The translations under genes were made by a program, and so were the position numbers. A DNA stretch of 64,000 nucleotides from Paenibacillus ferrarius (GTDB taxonomy: Bacteria; Bacillota; Bacilli; Paenibacillales; NBRC-103111): NCBI RefSeq assembly GCF_002027705.1, contig NZ_MBTG01000031.1:1-64000 (forward strand). The letters are read 5' to 3'. Shown here in pieces: positions 7,340 through 16,481 of this stretch; the first letter of the stretch is position 1; every line of letters starts with the position of its first letter. Below the pieces are notes generated by a model. The model made no database searches and was not told the origin of the DNA. It saw only the letters and a program-made list of their open reading frames with translations.

Positions 7340-8893
7340 TTAAGCTCGGCTCATGCTCCGCTCGCTATATTCTATGGCTTTCCACATCGCTTTGGCTTTG
7401 TTCAGAGACTCCACATATTCACGCTCAGGAATAGAATCAATGACGATGCCTGCCCCTGCTTGAATATGGCCCACCCCTTGAACAGCTACCAGCGTTCGTA
7501 TAATAATATTAAATTCCATATTTCCATTATAGTCAATCCATCCCATGGAACCCGTATAAGGTCCTCGGCGGACAGGCTCTAATTCTTCGATGATTTCCAT
7601 TGTGCGAATCTTCGGCGCGCCGGTGATCGTCCCTCCCGGGAAGGTGGCCGCGATGACATCATAGGCATCCTTGCCCTCTGCCAGCTCGCCGACAACCTCG
7701 GAGACAATGTGCATGACATGCGAATAGTATTCGATGACCATGAAGTCTTTCACGCGGACGGAGCCATACTTGGAGATCCGTCCTAGGTCGTTGCGCTCGA
7801 GATCAACCAGCATGACGTGCTCGGCGCGCTCTTTGTCATTGTCGATGAGCTCGCCGGCTAGGCGCAGGTCATCCTGCTCGTCCTTGCCGCGCGGGCGCGT
7901 GCCAGCGATAGGACGGGTCCGCAGGACCCCGTCCTCGAGCTGCACGAGCAGCTCCGGCGAGCCCGATACGAGCGCGAAGCCAGCGAAGCGCAGCAAGCCC
8001 ATGTACGGCGAGGGATTGACGATGCGCAGCGCCTCGTAGATCTCCTCCGGCGTCGTGCTCAGCTGCCGACTCTGTCTGACCGACAAGTTGACTTGGAACA
8101 CGTCGCCTTGGGAGATGTAGGCTTGGATGCGCTGCACCGCCGCGATGTAGTCCGCTTTGCCAAAAGCAGGCTGGATGCCCGCGATGCTCTCGACATCGAT
8201 GTGCAGCTGCTCGCGCGCGATGGCGGGCTGATCTTCGCTGCTTAGCGGCGCTCCACCAGCGGTCTGGATCGTACGCCAGCGCAGGAGCATCGCTTCCGCC
8301 TGGGCATGGGCTTCCTTATACAGCTGCTGAATATAAGCGGCCTCGGTTGCCCGGCTTTGATCTAACGGCTTATGAACCACAACGTACAAGGTCTTTTCGA
8401 TGTGATCCAAGGTCCATACTTCATCATACATAGCGAAGCTATAGTCCGGAATCGGCAAATCATTGGCCGCTTGCTCCGGGAGCTTCTCGATGGTCCTTAT
8501 CACATCATAGCTCCAGTAGCCTACACAGCCGCCGAGAAACTTAGGTGCTCCCTCTACTTTAGGACTGTGAAAGGGAGCCATCCACATCTTCACTACATCA
8601 AGGGGTTTCCCCTGCTGATGAGAAACTTCAGGCTTGTGTTTGGTATCTGTAGAATGTGAGGTGATTTTGGCCTCTAAACCGGTCCCATGCAATGTTGAGA
8701 AAGGCTGCAGCCCGAAGCAGGTATATCTTCCGCCTTTGCCGCTCTCGAGTACAAAGGAATCTGGAGCCGCGTCCTTCCAGGCAGCTTCCCAAGACGGCAC
8801 TCGGTCTTCAGCTGCATCAATTTTAACAATATAAGGCAGCATGCTGTACGCGGAGGACCATTCGCGCCACTGCTCTAAGGATGTTACGATCAT
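7340..8893 (-). CDS. pabB: Aminodeoxychorismate synthase component I
   Basis: Aminates chorismate to aminodeoxychorismate, the committed step to PABA. The C-terminal chorismate-binding half is complete: PIAGTRPRGKDEQDD, HVMLVDLERNDLGRI, TFPGGTITGAPKIRTMEIIE and AGAGIVIDSIPEREY. The frame opens at 8914, but AAGGAGG lies just before ATG 8893, giving 517 aa. It is the first gene of the pab/fol/dusB operon. A block around 7800-8250 is visibly richer in G+C than the rest of the gene. TrpE is a paralogue, but gene order identifies PabB. Confidence 0.95.
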   Translation of the reverse strand: MIVTSLEQWREWSSAYSMLPYIVKIDAAEDRVPSWEAAWKDAAPDSFVLESGKGGRYTCFGLQPFSTLHGTGLEAKITSHSTDTKHKPEVSHQQGKPLDVVKMWMAPFHSPKVEGAPKFLGGCVGYWSYDVIRTIEKLPEQAANDLPIPDYSFAMYDEVWTLDHIEKTLYVVVHKPLDQSRATEAAYIQQLYKEAHAQAEAMLLRWRTIQTAGGAPLSSEDQPAIAREQLHIDVESIAGIQPAFGKADYIAAVQRIQAYISQGDVFQVNLSVRQSRQLSTTPEEIYEALRIVNPSPYMGLLRFAGFALVSGSPELLVQLEDGVLRTRPIAGTRPRGKDEQDDLRLAGELIDNDKERAEHVMLVDLERNDLGRISKYGSVRVKDFMVIEYYSHVMHIVSEVVGELAEGKDAYDVIAATFPGGTITGAPKIRTMEIIEELEPVRRGPYTGSMGWIDYNGNMEFNIIIRTLVAVQGVGHIQAGAGIVIDSIPEREYVESLNKAKAMWKAIEYSERSMSRA

Positions 8894-8957
8894 GCTTGCC
8901 CTCCTTCCCGTCATATCCGATGATTAGTTGTCCATTAGTATACTCCAACCCAACGCA

Positions 8958-8988
8958 GAAAAAAAGCCCCCAGCAGCTGCTGGAGGCT
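8958..8988 (-). terminator. cysK intrinsic terminator
   Basis: Minus strand: AGCCTCCAGCAG pairs with CTGCTGGGGGCT and is followed by seven T. It separates cysK from the pab operon. Confidence 0.9.
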
Positions 8989-9007
8989 TCTATGGCTGTA
9001 CGAAATC

Positions 9008-9949
9008 TTATTGCTCTTCGAATTGGTAAAGCGGCGTAGAAAGGTAACGCTCGCCGTTACTTGGGATGATCGCAACAACACGTTTGCCAGCTCCAAGCTC
9101 TTTGGCCACTTTGAGTGCTGCGAAGATCGCTGCGCCGGAAGAAATTCCGCCAAGAATACCTTCTTCTTTGGCTACACGACGGGATGTTTCGAATGCATCT
9201 TCGTTTTCTACAGCGATAATTTCGTCATAAATGTTCGTGTTCAAGATGTCAGGTACAAAACCTGCACCAATTCCTTGAATTTTGTGCGGGCCTGGTTTAC
9301 CGCCAGAAAGAACAGGGGATGCTGCAGGCTCAACCGCATAAATTTTGATAGACGGGAAGTTTTCTTTCAGCACGCCACCTGCGCCTGAAATCGTTCCGCC
9401 TGTACCGATACCGGAAATGAAAGCGTCTAATTTGCCATCATGGGCATTAATCGCTTCAACGATTTCTGGACCTGTTGTTTCACGGTGAACTTTCACGTTC
9501 GCTTGGTTCTTGAATTGTTGCGGGATGAAGTAGGAAGGATTTTCTGCTTGCAGCTCTTCCGCACGCTTAATTGCGCCTTTCATTCCTTCCGCTCCTGGCG
9601 TCAGAACAAGCTGAGCGCCATATGCGCGAAGCAAGTTGCGTCTTTCTAGAGACATTGTTTCCGGCATAACCAGAATCGCTTTGTATCCTTTTGCCGCTGC
9701 TACTAAAGCAATCCCGATTCCTGTGTTACCGCTAGTTGGCTCAACAATCGTATCGCCTGGCTTAAGCTTGCCTTCTTGCTCAGCTACTTCAATCATGGAA
9801 ATGGCAATACGGTCTTTCACGCTCGCACCTGGATTTTGGTACTCCAGCTTCACATAAATCTCAGCGCTTCCTTCAGGAACAACGCGATTCAAACGAACAA
9901 GAGGTGTATCTCCAATCAAATCAGTAACGCTTTGAACTAATCTTGCCAT
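9008..9949 (-). CDS. cysK: Cysteine synthase A (O-acetylserine sulfhydrylase)
   Basis: PLP enzyme making cysteine from O-acetylserine and sulfide. At 313 aa it is standard. The PLP lysine sits in NPGASVKDRIAISMIE (near residue 45), the substrate loop is PTSGNTGIGIA, and the phosphate-binding glycines are in GIGTGGTISGAGG. GGAGGGG precedes the ATG. It is monocistronic, with a strong promoter (10017-10045) and a palindrome over the transcription start (9987-10003). In B. subtilis cysK at this locus is under CymR control. Confidence 0.97.
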   Translation of the reverse strand: MARLVQSVTDLIGDTPLVRLNRVVPEGSAEIYVKLEYQNPGASVKDRIAISMIEVAEQEGKLKPGDTIVEPTSGNTGIGIALVAAAKGYKAILVMPETMSLERRNLLRAYGAQLVLTPGAEGMKGAIKRAEELQAENPSYFIPQQFKNQANVKVHRETTGPEIVEAINAHDGKLDAFISGIGTGGTISGAGGVLKENFPSIKIYAVEPAASPVLSGGKPGPHKIQGIGAGFVPDILNTNIYDEIIAVENEDAFETSRRVAKEEGILGGISSGAAIFAALKVAKELGAGKRVVAIIPSNGERYLSTPLYQFEEQ

Positions 9950-9986
9950 CTTAATTTCCCCTCCAGATTGAGTTATCGAATGATTT

Positions 9987-10003
9987 CCGAGTTAATTAGT
10001 CGG
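9987..10003 (-). promoter_or_regulatory. Candidate operator at cysK transcription start
   Basis: An imperfect inverted repeat CCGAGTTAATTAGTCGG begins about 13 bp downstream of the cysK -10. The half-sites CCGAGT/AGTCGG and spacing resemble Rrf2-family (CymR/IscR-like) operators. The assignment is an inference. Confidence 0.45.
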
Positions 10004-10016
10004 TATTAATACATTA

Positions 10017-10045
10017 ATCTTAACAATGCGCTTACAGGTTGTCAA
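10017..10045 (-). promoter_or_regulatory. cysK sigma-A promoter
   Basis: Minus strand: TTGACA (10040-10045), 17 bp, TAAGAT (10017-10022). The -35 is perfect and the -10 matches 5 of 6. Confidence 0.85.
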
Positions 10046-10063
10046 CCATATTTTCACAAACCA

Positions 10064-11014
10064 CTAACGCAGCTGCGGGTCTATGATGGACACTTTCCAT
10101 TTGGTACGCAGTTGCAGAACATAATCCTTGAGAGGAGGCGCCTGTTGAAGAGCCAGCTCCCTGCGCACATTTTCCCGAATGAAGCTTTGATCCGGATTTG
10201 CTTTATCCCGTTTGTTCTTCAGCTTCACAATAGCAAAACCCTGTGCCATACTGACCGGCTTGCTCACTTCTCCAACCTTCAGCAACTTGGCTGCACCCAG
10301 AACAGGAGCTGCTATAAAGGGATCATCCCCCTCAATCCAACCTAAGTCACCGCCGGTGTTATTGGTTGCATCATCCAGCGAACGATCCCTGGCAAGGGTC
10401 GCAAAGCTCTCTCCTTTGGCCAGTTCCGCAAGCACTTTGTTCGCTTGGTCCTTGGTAGATACGATAATCTGAAGGATGTTGTATTCCGTTTCTTGTTTGA
10501 ATTCATCCGCATGCGTCCTGATATAGTCATCTACCTGAGCATCCGTAATCTGAATATGACTCGTTGCCAGCTTCTCCAATAACAACTTATTCGCTACATC
10601 TTCCCGAATCTGTTGTTCCGACAATCCCAATTGACTCTGCATCGAGGCATAAAATTGTTTCTCACTCTCGTATCCTTGCTGCATCCGTTTCAACTCACGG
10701 TTAATCTCCGCGTTTCCAATGGCGGTTCCTGTCTCGGTTCCTTCCAGACTTATCACTTCACGATCCAACAATTGACCCAGCAATTCAACCCCATAATGGC
10801 GTTCCAACGCTGTTTGAAGCTCCTGCATGGTTATTTCACGATTCCCGATCTTGGCGACTACCCGCTCGTTCTTCTGCTCACCTTGCTGTTCAGGTTCTGT
10901 TGGCTGACTTGGTTCTGTTTGGTTCATGGTATGGGTGATCAGCAAGGATGTGAGCACGAGATTACATACAGCCATCAGAATGATGACTCCCCACAATCGT
11001 TTTACGTTCTGCAT
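10064..11014 (-). CDS. Membrane-anchored parvulin-type peptidyl-prolyl isomerase (YacD-like)
   Basis: Extracytoplasmic foldase of the PrsA/SurA type. One N-terminal signal-anchor (about residues 7-28) is followed by a charged linker, a SurA-like helical region with the degenerate start RVVAKIGNREITMQELQ, and a parvulin domain (about 185-280) with GESFATLARDRSLDDA and GGDLGWIEG. There is no convincing lipobox, so it is probably held by its hydrophobic N-terminus. It lies between hslO and cysK, the position of yacD in B. subtilis. Clients are unknown. Confidence 0.9.
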   Translation of the reverse strand: MQNVKRLWGVIILMAVCNLVLTSLLITHTMNQTEPSQPTEPEQQGEQKNERVVAKIGNREITMQELQTALERHYGVELLGQLLDREVISLEGTETGTAIGNAEINRELKRMQQGYESEKQFYASMQSQLGLSEQQIREDVANKLLLEKLATSHIQITDAQVDDYIRTHADEFKQETEYNILQIIVSTKDQANKVLAELAKGESFATLARDRSLDDATNNTGGDLGWIEGDDPFIAAPVLGAAKLLKVGEVSKPVSMAQGFAIVKLKNKRDKANPDQSFIRENVRRELALQQAPPLKDYVLQLRTKWKVSIIDPQLR

Positions 11015-11056
11015 CCTGACTCCCTCTTTACTTCCATCTTGCGAATATGATCTAAA

Positions 11057-11923
11057 CTATAGATCAATCATACGCTGTAAATCATCTTTGTCATAGCGGT
11101 AAGCTTCATTGCAGAAATGGCAAACCACTTCAGCAAACCCTTCGTCTTCAAGAATTTCTTGCAGCTCGGACTTTCCTAAGGAAATCAACGTAGACTCCAC
11201 TTTCTCACGGCTGCATTTGCAACGGAACATGACATCCATCTGATCCAGCGATTGGAAGGATGGCAGAACAGTTTGGAGAATCTCTTCTAAACTAAGGCCG
11301 CCGCCGAGCATATTGGTGAAAGAAGGGATGCGAGCAAGCATCTCCTCGATACCCTTGATTTCATCGTCAGTTAATCCCGGAAGCAGTTGTATCACGAATC
11401 CCCCAGCAGCCAAAATGGAATGGTCCGTATTCACCAGCACCCCAAGTGCCACAGCAGAAGGCGTTTGTTCAGACTTTGCAAAATAGTACGTGAAATCCTC
11501 GGCCAATTCTCCCGAAATGAGGGGAACGCTGCCTTTGTAAGGCTCCTTAAGCCCTAAATCCTTCGTTATGTAAAGAAATCCTTCAGTTCCTACAGCCGCT
11601 GCGACATCCAGCTTGCCATTCTCTTTGAGTGGTGGATCCACGAGCGGATTGTCCACATAACCGCGTACCTCGCCTTTGGCGTTCGCATCCACCACGATTT
11701 GGCCGATAGGTCCTTCACCTTTGACCTGGATGATGAGATGCTCCTCGCCTTTGAGCATGGCTCCGATGAGAAGACCCGCTGCAACTGTTCGTCCAAGTGC
11801 AGCTGCAGCCGTAGGTGTTGTTTGGTGTCTGCGGCTAAGTTCTTCAGTAAGTTCCGTCGTTTGCACGGCAAAAGCACGAACTCTTCCCTGAAGTGCCGTT
11901 CCTCGAATTAAGTAATCGCCCAT
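11057..11923 (-). CDS. hslO: Hsp33 redox-regulated chaperone
   Basis: Holdase chaperone activated by oxidation. At 288 aa it is normal. The C-terminal redox switch is intact: CKC within MFRCKCSREKVES (near residue 235) and CHFC near 268, together the four zinc-binding cysteines. The N-terminal substrate-binding half has TAAAALGRTVAAGLLIGAML. It lies 24 bp downstream of coaX in the same orientation, as in B. subtilis, so co-transcription is likely. Confidence 0.97.
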   Translation of the reverse strand: MGDYLIRGTALQGRVRAFAVQTTELTEELSRRHQTTPTAAAALGRTVAAGLLIGAMLKGEEHLIIQVKGEGPIGQIVVDANAKGEVRGYVDNPLVDPPLKENGKLDVAAAVGTEGFLYITKDLGLKEPYKGSVPLISGELAEDFTYYFAKSEQTPSAVALGVLVNTDHSILAAGGFVIQLLPGLTDDEIKGIEEMLARIPSFTNMLGGGLSLEEILQTVLPSFQSLDQMDVMFRCKCSREKVESTLISLGKSELQEILEDEGFAEVVCHFCNEAYRYDKDDLQRMIDL

Positions 11924-11947
11924 AAGATATCCTTTCCTTCAAACAGC

Positions 11948-12712
11948 TTATGCATTTTTCTCATAAATCATTTGCAAACCTTGCAAGGTGAGCAGCGGAT
12001 TTACGATCTGAATCGTTCGAGACTCACTGGAAATCAACTCCGCAAGACCGCCTGTTGCGATCACCGTCGGGTTGACATTGAATTCTTGCTTCACTCGTTC
12101 AACAATACCGTCCACTTGACCAACATAGCCGAAAACAATACCGGCTTGCATCGCCGCAACCGTATTGCGGCCCACTACACTCTTCGGCTTGACGAGCTCT
12201 ATGCGCGGCAGCTTCGCTGCCTTCTGATATAGGGCTTCCGTGGAAATTCCGATTCCCGGGGCAATAGCACAACCTACAAGCTGCTGTGAAGGATCGATAT
12301 AGTCGTAAGTCGTTGCTGTTCCGAAATCTACAATAATACAAGGCGCCCCATACAGCTCAAGCGCAGCGACAGCGTTCACAATACGATCTGCGCCCACCTC
12401 TTTGGGGTTGTCTACACGCACGTTAAGTCCTGTTTTGATGCCTGGACCCACGATAAAGGGTGTTCTTTTTAAGTAATGCAAGCTCAGGTTTTCCATGACG
12501 TTCATAAGTGGAGGAACCACGGAAGAAACAATGACGCCTTCCACATCTGCGAACTGGATACCGGAGTGTTGGAACAAGCTATGGAGCAAAATCCCATATT
12601 CATCAACTGTTGCCGAACGGTTCGTACTTACCCGCCAGTGGTGCAGAAGAGTGCGATCCTGATACAAGCCCAGCACAATGTTGGTGTTCCCTACATCGAT
12701 AACAAGAATCAT
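11948..12712 (-). CDS. coaX: Type III pantothenate kinase
   Basis: Phosphorylates pantothenate, the first step of coenzyme A synthesis. It is an ASKHA-fold protein with the phosphate motif IDVGNTNIVLGLY at the N-terminus, GADRIVNAVAALE (near residue 104) and VDFGTATTYDYI (near 122). At 254 aa it is family-typical. Its ATG overlaps the nadC stop by 4 nt, so it is coupled to the NAD genes and followed closely by hslO. Confidence 0.97.
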   Translation of the reverse strand: MILVIDVGNTNIVLGLYQDRTLLHHWRVSTNRSATVDEYGILLHSLFQHSGIQFADVEGVIVSSVVPPLMNVMENLSLHYLKRTPFIVGPGIKTGLNVRVDNPKEVGADRIVNAVAALELYGAPCIIVDFGTATTYDYIDPSQQLVGCAIAPGIGISTEALYQKAAKLPRIELVKPKSVVGRNTVAAMQAGIVFGYVGQVDGIVERVKQEFNVNPTVIATGGLAELISSESRTIQIVNPLLTLQGLQMIYEKNA

Positions 12713-13578
12713 TGTGCCGTCCCCTTCCGTTCATTCAAATCTAAGGAAATATCCAGCACTGCAACCGAGTAAGTCAATCGCCCAACGGAAATAACATCTA
12801 CACCCGACTCCGCCATGGCTTTAATCGTCTCGACCGATACCGAGCCCGAGCCTTCTACTACAATATGGGGAGCTTTGCTTTTAATTATGGAAACTGCTTC
12901 TTTCATCTTTGAAGGAACCATATTGTCCAGCATGATAATATCTGCACCACTCGCCAAAGCTTCCTCAAGCTGAACGAAATCCTCCACCTCCACCTCAATC
13001 TTCATGGTGTGAGGAATCTGCTGGCGCGCTGATCGAACCCCTTGTGTAATGCCGCCTGAACCTTTGATGTGATTATCTTTGATCATTACAGCATCATACA
13101 GACCAAAACGGTGATTGTGACCGCCGCCCACACGTACGGCATATTTCTCAAGCAGTCTATGCCCTGGCGTAGTTTTGCGCGTATCCACAAGTCTAGTCGA
13201 CAATCCGTCTAACGCATTAACGAATTCACGTGTCTTGGTTGCAATGCCCGACATTCTTTGCATCAGGTTCAAGCTTAAGCGTTCACCGAGCAAAATACTG
13301 CGCGTATTTCCCTCTACCTCAGCTAGTATGGTCCCTTTTAATACAGACGATCCTTCTGCCACTTTTGTTTCAAAACGGAGAGAAGCATCTACAACGGCAA
13401 ATACTTCTTGAGCGATGCGAAGACCGCACACAATCCCGTCTTCTTTGACGTGGATAATCCCTTTGGACACATGTTCCAAAGGGATTGTTGTCAACGTCGT
13501 GACATCGCCGGTACCGATATCTTCTTCCAGCCATAGCCGGATCTGCTTACGAATTAGTTCCATGTTGATTTCTAACAT
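12709..13578 (-). CDS. nadC: Nicotinate-nucleotide pyrophosphorylase (quinolinate phosphoribosyltransferase)
   Basis: Converts quinolinate and PRPP to nicotinate mononucleotide. Motifs include EDIGTGDVTTLTTIP at the N-terminus, RLVDTRKTTPGHRLLEKYAV (near residue 140), GGGHNHRFGLYDAVMIKDNHI, and EVEVEDFVQLEEALASGADI. The frame is open to 13701 inside nadB. I use ATG 13578, one base after the nadB stop with GAGGAG as SD, giving 289 aa. It is tightly coupled to nadB upstream and coaX downstream. Confidence 0.95.
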   Translation of the reverse strand: MLEINMELIRKQIRLWLEEDIGTGDVTTLTTIPLEHVSKGIIHVKEDGIVCGLRIAQEVFAVVDASLRFETKVAEGSSVLKGTILAEVEGNTRSILLGERLSLNLMQRMSGIATKTREFVNALDGLSTRLVDTRKTTPGHRLLEKYAVRVGGGHNHRFGLYDAVMIKDNHIKGSGGITQGVRSARQQIPHTMKIEVEVEDFVQLEEALASGADIIMLDNMVPSKMKEAVSIIKSKAPHIVVEGSGSVSVETIKAMAESGVDVISVGRLTYSVAVLDISLDLNERKGTAQ

Positions 13579-13579
13579 C

Positions 13580-15190
13580 TTAGATCCACTCCTCAATCCT
13601 AGCTTCCCCGCGCTTAAAAACAATATGCTTCTTCCATGTCTGATCGTCCCGTTCCGGGAAATCCTCACGGTAGTGACCGCCACGGCTTTCTTCCCGTGCA
13701 AGAGCTGCTGTTGTCGTAAGCAATGCGCAATTCAATAAATTCGCAAACTCATAATCTTCACGTTTCGACATCAAGGAGTCGAAGAACGAAAGCTGTCGAG
13801 CCAATTCGTCGTAGCCTTTCTGCAAGCCTTTGGCTGAACGCTTCAACCCCGCATAGCGCAGCATGACTTTCTGAAGCTTCAGCTTTTTCTCAACAACGGC
13901 TTGATTCGAAATTTCTGTTCTTGGCGCTTCGGATTCCGCGCGGATCTGGATGTTTCCTTCCAATGGAGGAAGCTCTTGAATCCGTTCAATGATTCTTCGG
14001 CCAAAAACAATGGCCTCGGACAAAGAATTGCTTGCCAGTCGATTAGCACCGTGTACACCTGTAGAAGAGACTTCTCCGCAGGCGAAAAGGCGTTTTACCA
14101 ACGTTTCCCCATGCAGATCGGTTTTCACACCACCCATCATATAGTGGGCTGCGGGTGCAACCGGTATCCAGTCTGTGCTCATATCCAAACCATAATTCAG
14201 GCAATATTCATATATCGTCGGGAACCGATGTTTGATCAGCTCTTCCGATTCGTGCGTAATATCAATGTAAACAAACGTCGATCTGCAATTTTCCATTTCA
14301 TCAACGATGGCACGGGCAACAACATCCCTTGGCGCTAGCTCAAGCTGCGGGTGGTAGCGCTCCATGAAGCGCTCTCCCTTGATGTTGCGCAAGTAAGCTC
14401 CCTCGCCACGCACGGCCTCCGAGATGAGGAAGCGCGGCGCGCCAGGGTAGCAAAGCGCAGTCGGGTGGAATTGAACGAATTCCACATCCTGAATTTGCGC
14501 ACCGGCGCGGTGAGCGATCGCAATGCCATCGCCTGTGGCGATGTCCGGGTTCGTGGTGTAGCGGAACAGCTGTCCCGCGCCACCGGAGCAAAGGATCGTG
14601 GCGTTGCCGCGGACAAATACCCGCTGGCCGCCCGGCTTCTGGACGAGCGCTCCGTAGCACTCGCCGTCTTGCGTGATGAGGTCGATCACGAAGTGATCGT
14701 CCCAAATCTCGATGTTCGGATCTTGCTTCGTGCGCTCCGACAGCGCTCGTACAATCTCAGCGCCTGTAGCGTCGCCATGAGCGTGCAAGATGCGGCGCTG
14801 GCTGTGCGCGCCTTCCTTGGTTAACGCGAACTCACCGTTCTCCAGATCGAACTGAGTCCCCATTTGGATCAAGTCCTGTACGCCGTTAGGTCCTTCATGC
14901 ACTAGAACATCAACCGCTTCAGGCGAACATAAACCTGCGCCCGCGATCAGCGTATCCTGCATATGATATTCCGGTGAATCCTCGTCCGATATCACGGCAG
15001 CAATCCCACCCTGCGCATAGCGAGTGTTGCTGTCGAGGAGCGATTTCTTCGTGATCATCAGCACTTTCTTATTTTCACTAGCGCGAAGCGCAGTAAACAA
15101 CCCTGCAATACCTGCGCCAATCACAATAACATCTGTATGTACATGAGGAATGGAATCTAAATCTACATCTACGAGGTATCTTGGAATCAT
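13580..15190 (-). CDS. nadB: L-aspartate oxidase
   Basis: FAD enzyme oxidising aspartate to iminoaspartate for quinolinate synthesis. The N-terminal dinucleotide-binding motif is VIGAGIAGLFTALRA. SNTRYAQGGIAAV, GGAGQLFRYTTNPDIATGDG, EFVQFHPTAL, APAAHYMMGGVKTD and GANRLASNSLSEAIVFG are typical of the family. The start is placed at ATG 15190 (536 aa) behind AGGTGAG; an ATG at 15238 would add 16 residues. A stretch near 14340-14800 is markedly G+C richer than its surroundings. It lies downstream of nadA, with a terminator between them. Confidence 0.95.
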   Translation of the reverse strand: MIPRYLVDVDLDSIPHVHTDVIVIGAGIAGLFTALRASENKKVLMITKKSLLDSNTRYAQGGIAAVISDEDSPEYHMQDTLIAGAGLCSPEAVDVLVHEGPNGVQDLIQMGTQFDLENGEFALTKEGAHSQRRILHAHGDATGAEIVRALSERTKQDPNIEIWDDHFVIDLITQDGECYGALVQKPGGQRVFVRGNATILCSGGAGQLFRYTTNPDIATGDGIAIAHRAGAQIQDVEFVQFHPTALCYPGAPRFLISEAVRGEGAYLRNIKGERFMERYHPQLELAPRDVVARAIVDEMENCRSTFVYIDITHESEELIKHRFPTIYEYCLNYGLDMSTDWIPVAPAAHYMMGGVKTDLHGETLVKRLFACGEVSSTGVHGANRLASNSLSEAIVFGRRIIERIQELPPLEGNIQIRAESEAPRTEISNQAVVEKKLKLQKVMLRYAGLKRSAKGLQKGYDELARQLSFFDSLMSKREDYEFANLLNCALLTTTAALAREESRGGHYREDFPERDDQTWKKHIVFKRGEARIEEWI

Positions 15191-15273
15191 TGGCCGTCTC
15201 ACCTGTTCTTCGCCATATAGTGCCCCGTTAAGTAACATGGCCCTTAAGCTCGTTTCTTAACGGGGGGCTTATC

Positions 15274-15311
15274 AGAAAAAGACCGTGTCCTTGGTCAAAG
15301 GCGGTCTTTTC
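15274..15311 (-). terminator. nadA intrinsic terminator
   Basis: Minus strand AAAGACCG...CGGTCTTTTTC hairpin in the nadA-nadB gap. It implies partial or full uncoupling of nadA from nadB. Confidence 0.75.
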
Positions 15312-15340
15312 TATGTGGTCATTCAGATCTTGATTGGAAA

Positions 15341-16279
15341 TTACTTCACTTGCAGCATACGCTCAAGGGACAATCTTGCTTTGTCAGCCACATCTTCCGG
15401 CACATAAATCTCTGGTTGCATCGTCTCAAGGCACTTTACAATTTTCTTCAAGTTGTTGACTTTCATATTCGGGCAAACCAAGTATTTGGTTGCAAAATGA
15501 AATTGTTTATCTGGACTATCCAGACGCAGCTGATAACCTGTTCCGTCTTCCGTCCCTACGATAAACTCCTTGCAATCCGATTCTTTGCAATATTTGATAA
15601 TCGCTGTCGTACTGCCTACAAAATCACCCAATTTCACAACCTCAGGGCGACATTCCGGATGAACGACGAATTGAGCGTTCGGATATTGCGCTCTCATTTC
15701 CTCTACATCTTTGACAGTCAGCATATCATGAGTATTGCAATAGCCTTCCCAGATGATCACTTTTTTGCTTGTGAATTTTGATACATAGTCACCCAAATTT
15801 TTATCCGGTACCCAGATGATTTCATCCGAATCGACGGAATTGATAACATTGATAGCATTGGCTGATGTGCAGCAAATATCAGTTTCGGATTTAACATCGG
15901 CAGACGTATTAATGTAAGCAACTACTTTGGCATTGGGATGCTGACGTTTGAGAGCACGCAACCCTTCCACATTCACCATGTCCGCCATTGGGCAGCCTGC
16001 ACGTTCATCCGGAATAATAACCGTCTTATTGGGAGCTAATATCTTAGCGCTTTCTCCCATAAAGTGTACACCACAGAAAACAATAACATCTGCATCTGTC
16101 TGTGCCGCCTTCTGTGCTAACAGAAAAGAATCCCCCCGGAAATCGGCAACCTCTTGTACTTCGTCACGTTGATAATAATGAGCAAGAATAATAGCATTGC
16201 GTTCTTTCTTCAGCTGCAGCAACCGTTCTTTAAGTTCGCGATTCTGTTCCGCCTTGCGTTCTAAAGCTAAAGCTTCCAT
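15341..16279 (-). CDS. nadA: Quinolinate synthase A
   Basis: [4Fe-4S] enzyme condensing iminoaspartate with dihydroxyacetone phosphate to quinolinate. It has 312 aa, the short form typical of many bacteria. The cluster cysteines are visible in VIVFCGVHFMGES, in DICCTSANAI, and probably in VVHPECRPEVV. The substrate-binding start is NAIILAHYYQRDEVQEVAD. A good SD (GGGGAGG) precedes ATG 16279. With nadB and nadC it supplies de novo NAD synthesis. Confidence 0.96.
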   Translation of the reverse strand: MEALALERKAEQNRELKERLLQLKKERNAIILAHYYQRDEVQEVADFRGDSFLLAQKAAQTDADVIVFCGVHFMGESAKILAPNKTVIIPDERAGCPMADMVNVEGLRALKRQHPNAKVVAYINTSADVKSETDICCTSANAINVINSVDSDEIIWVPDKNLGDYVSKFTSKKVIIWEGYCNTHDMLTVKDVEEMRAQYPNAQFVVHPECRPEVVKLGDFVGSTTAIIKYCKESDCKEFIVGTEDGTGYQLRLDSPDKQFHFATKYLVCPNMKVNNLKKIVKCLETMQPEIYVPEDVADKARLSLERMLQVK

Positions 16280-16374
16280 GGATGCTTCCTCCCCTATCTG
16301 GGACGTAAGTTTGCCTTACTAACCTATCTAAAAGTAGTATGATCTAATCGATATGAAATTAGAGATTTACAACT

Positions 16375-16403
16375 AATTTACACATTCCGGCATCCCCTGT
16401 CAA
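16375..16403 (-). promoter_or_regulatory. nadA promoter candidate with direct repeat
   Basis: Minus strand: TTGACA (16398-16403), 17 bp, TAAATT (16375-16380). Two copies of TGTAAAT (16376-16382 and 16365-16371) lie 11 bp apart, overlapping and following the -10. They are a possible regulator site; no regulator can be named. Confidence 0.5.
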
Positions 16404-16428
16404 TGCGCAAAAACGCCTAAATAACCAG

Positions 16429-16464
16429 AAAATCCGGGTACACCTGACGTGTACACCGGATTTA
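16429..16464 (-). terminator. ftsH intrinsic terminator
   Basis: Minus strand hairpin AAATCCGG-TGTACAC / GTGTACCCGGATTTT just after the ftsH stop. Confidence 0.82.
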
Positions 16465-16481
16465 CGAGTTGGTATTGCTTG

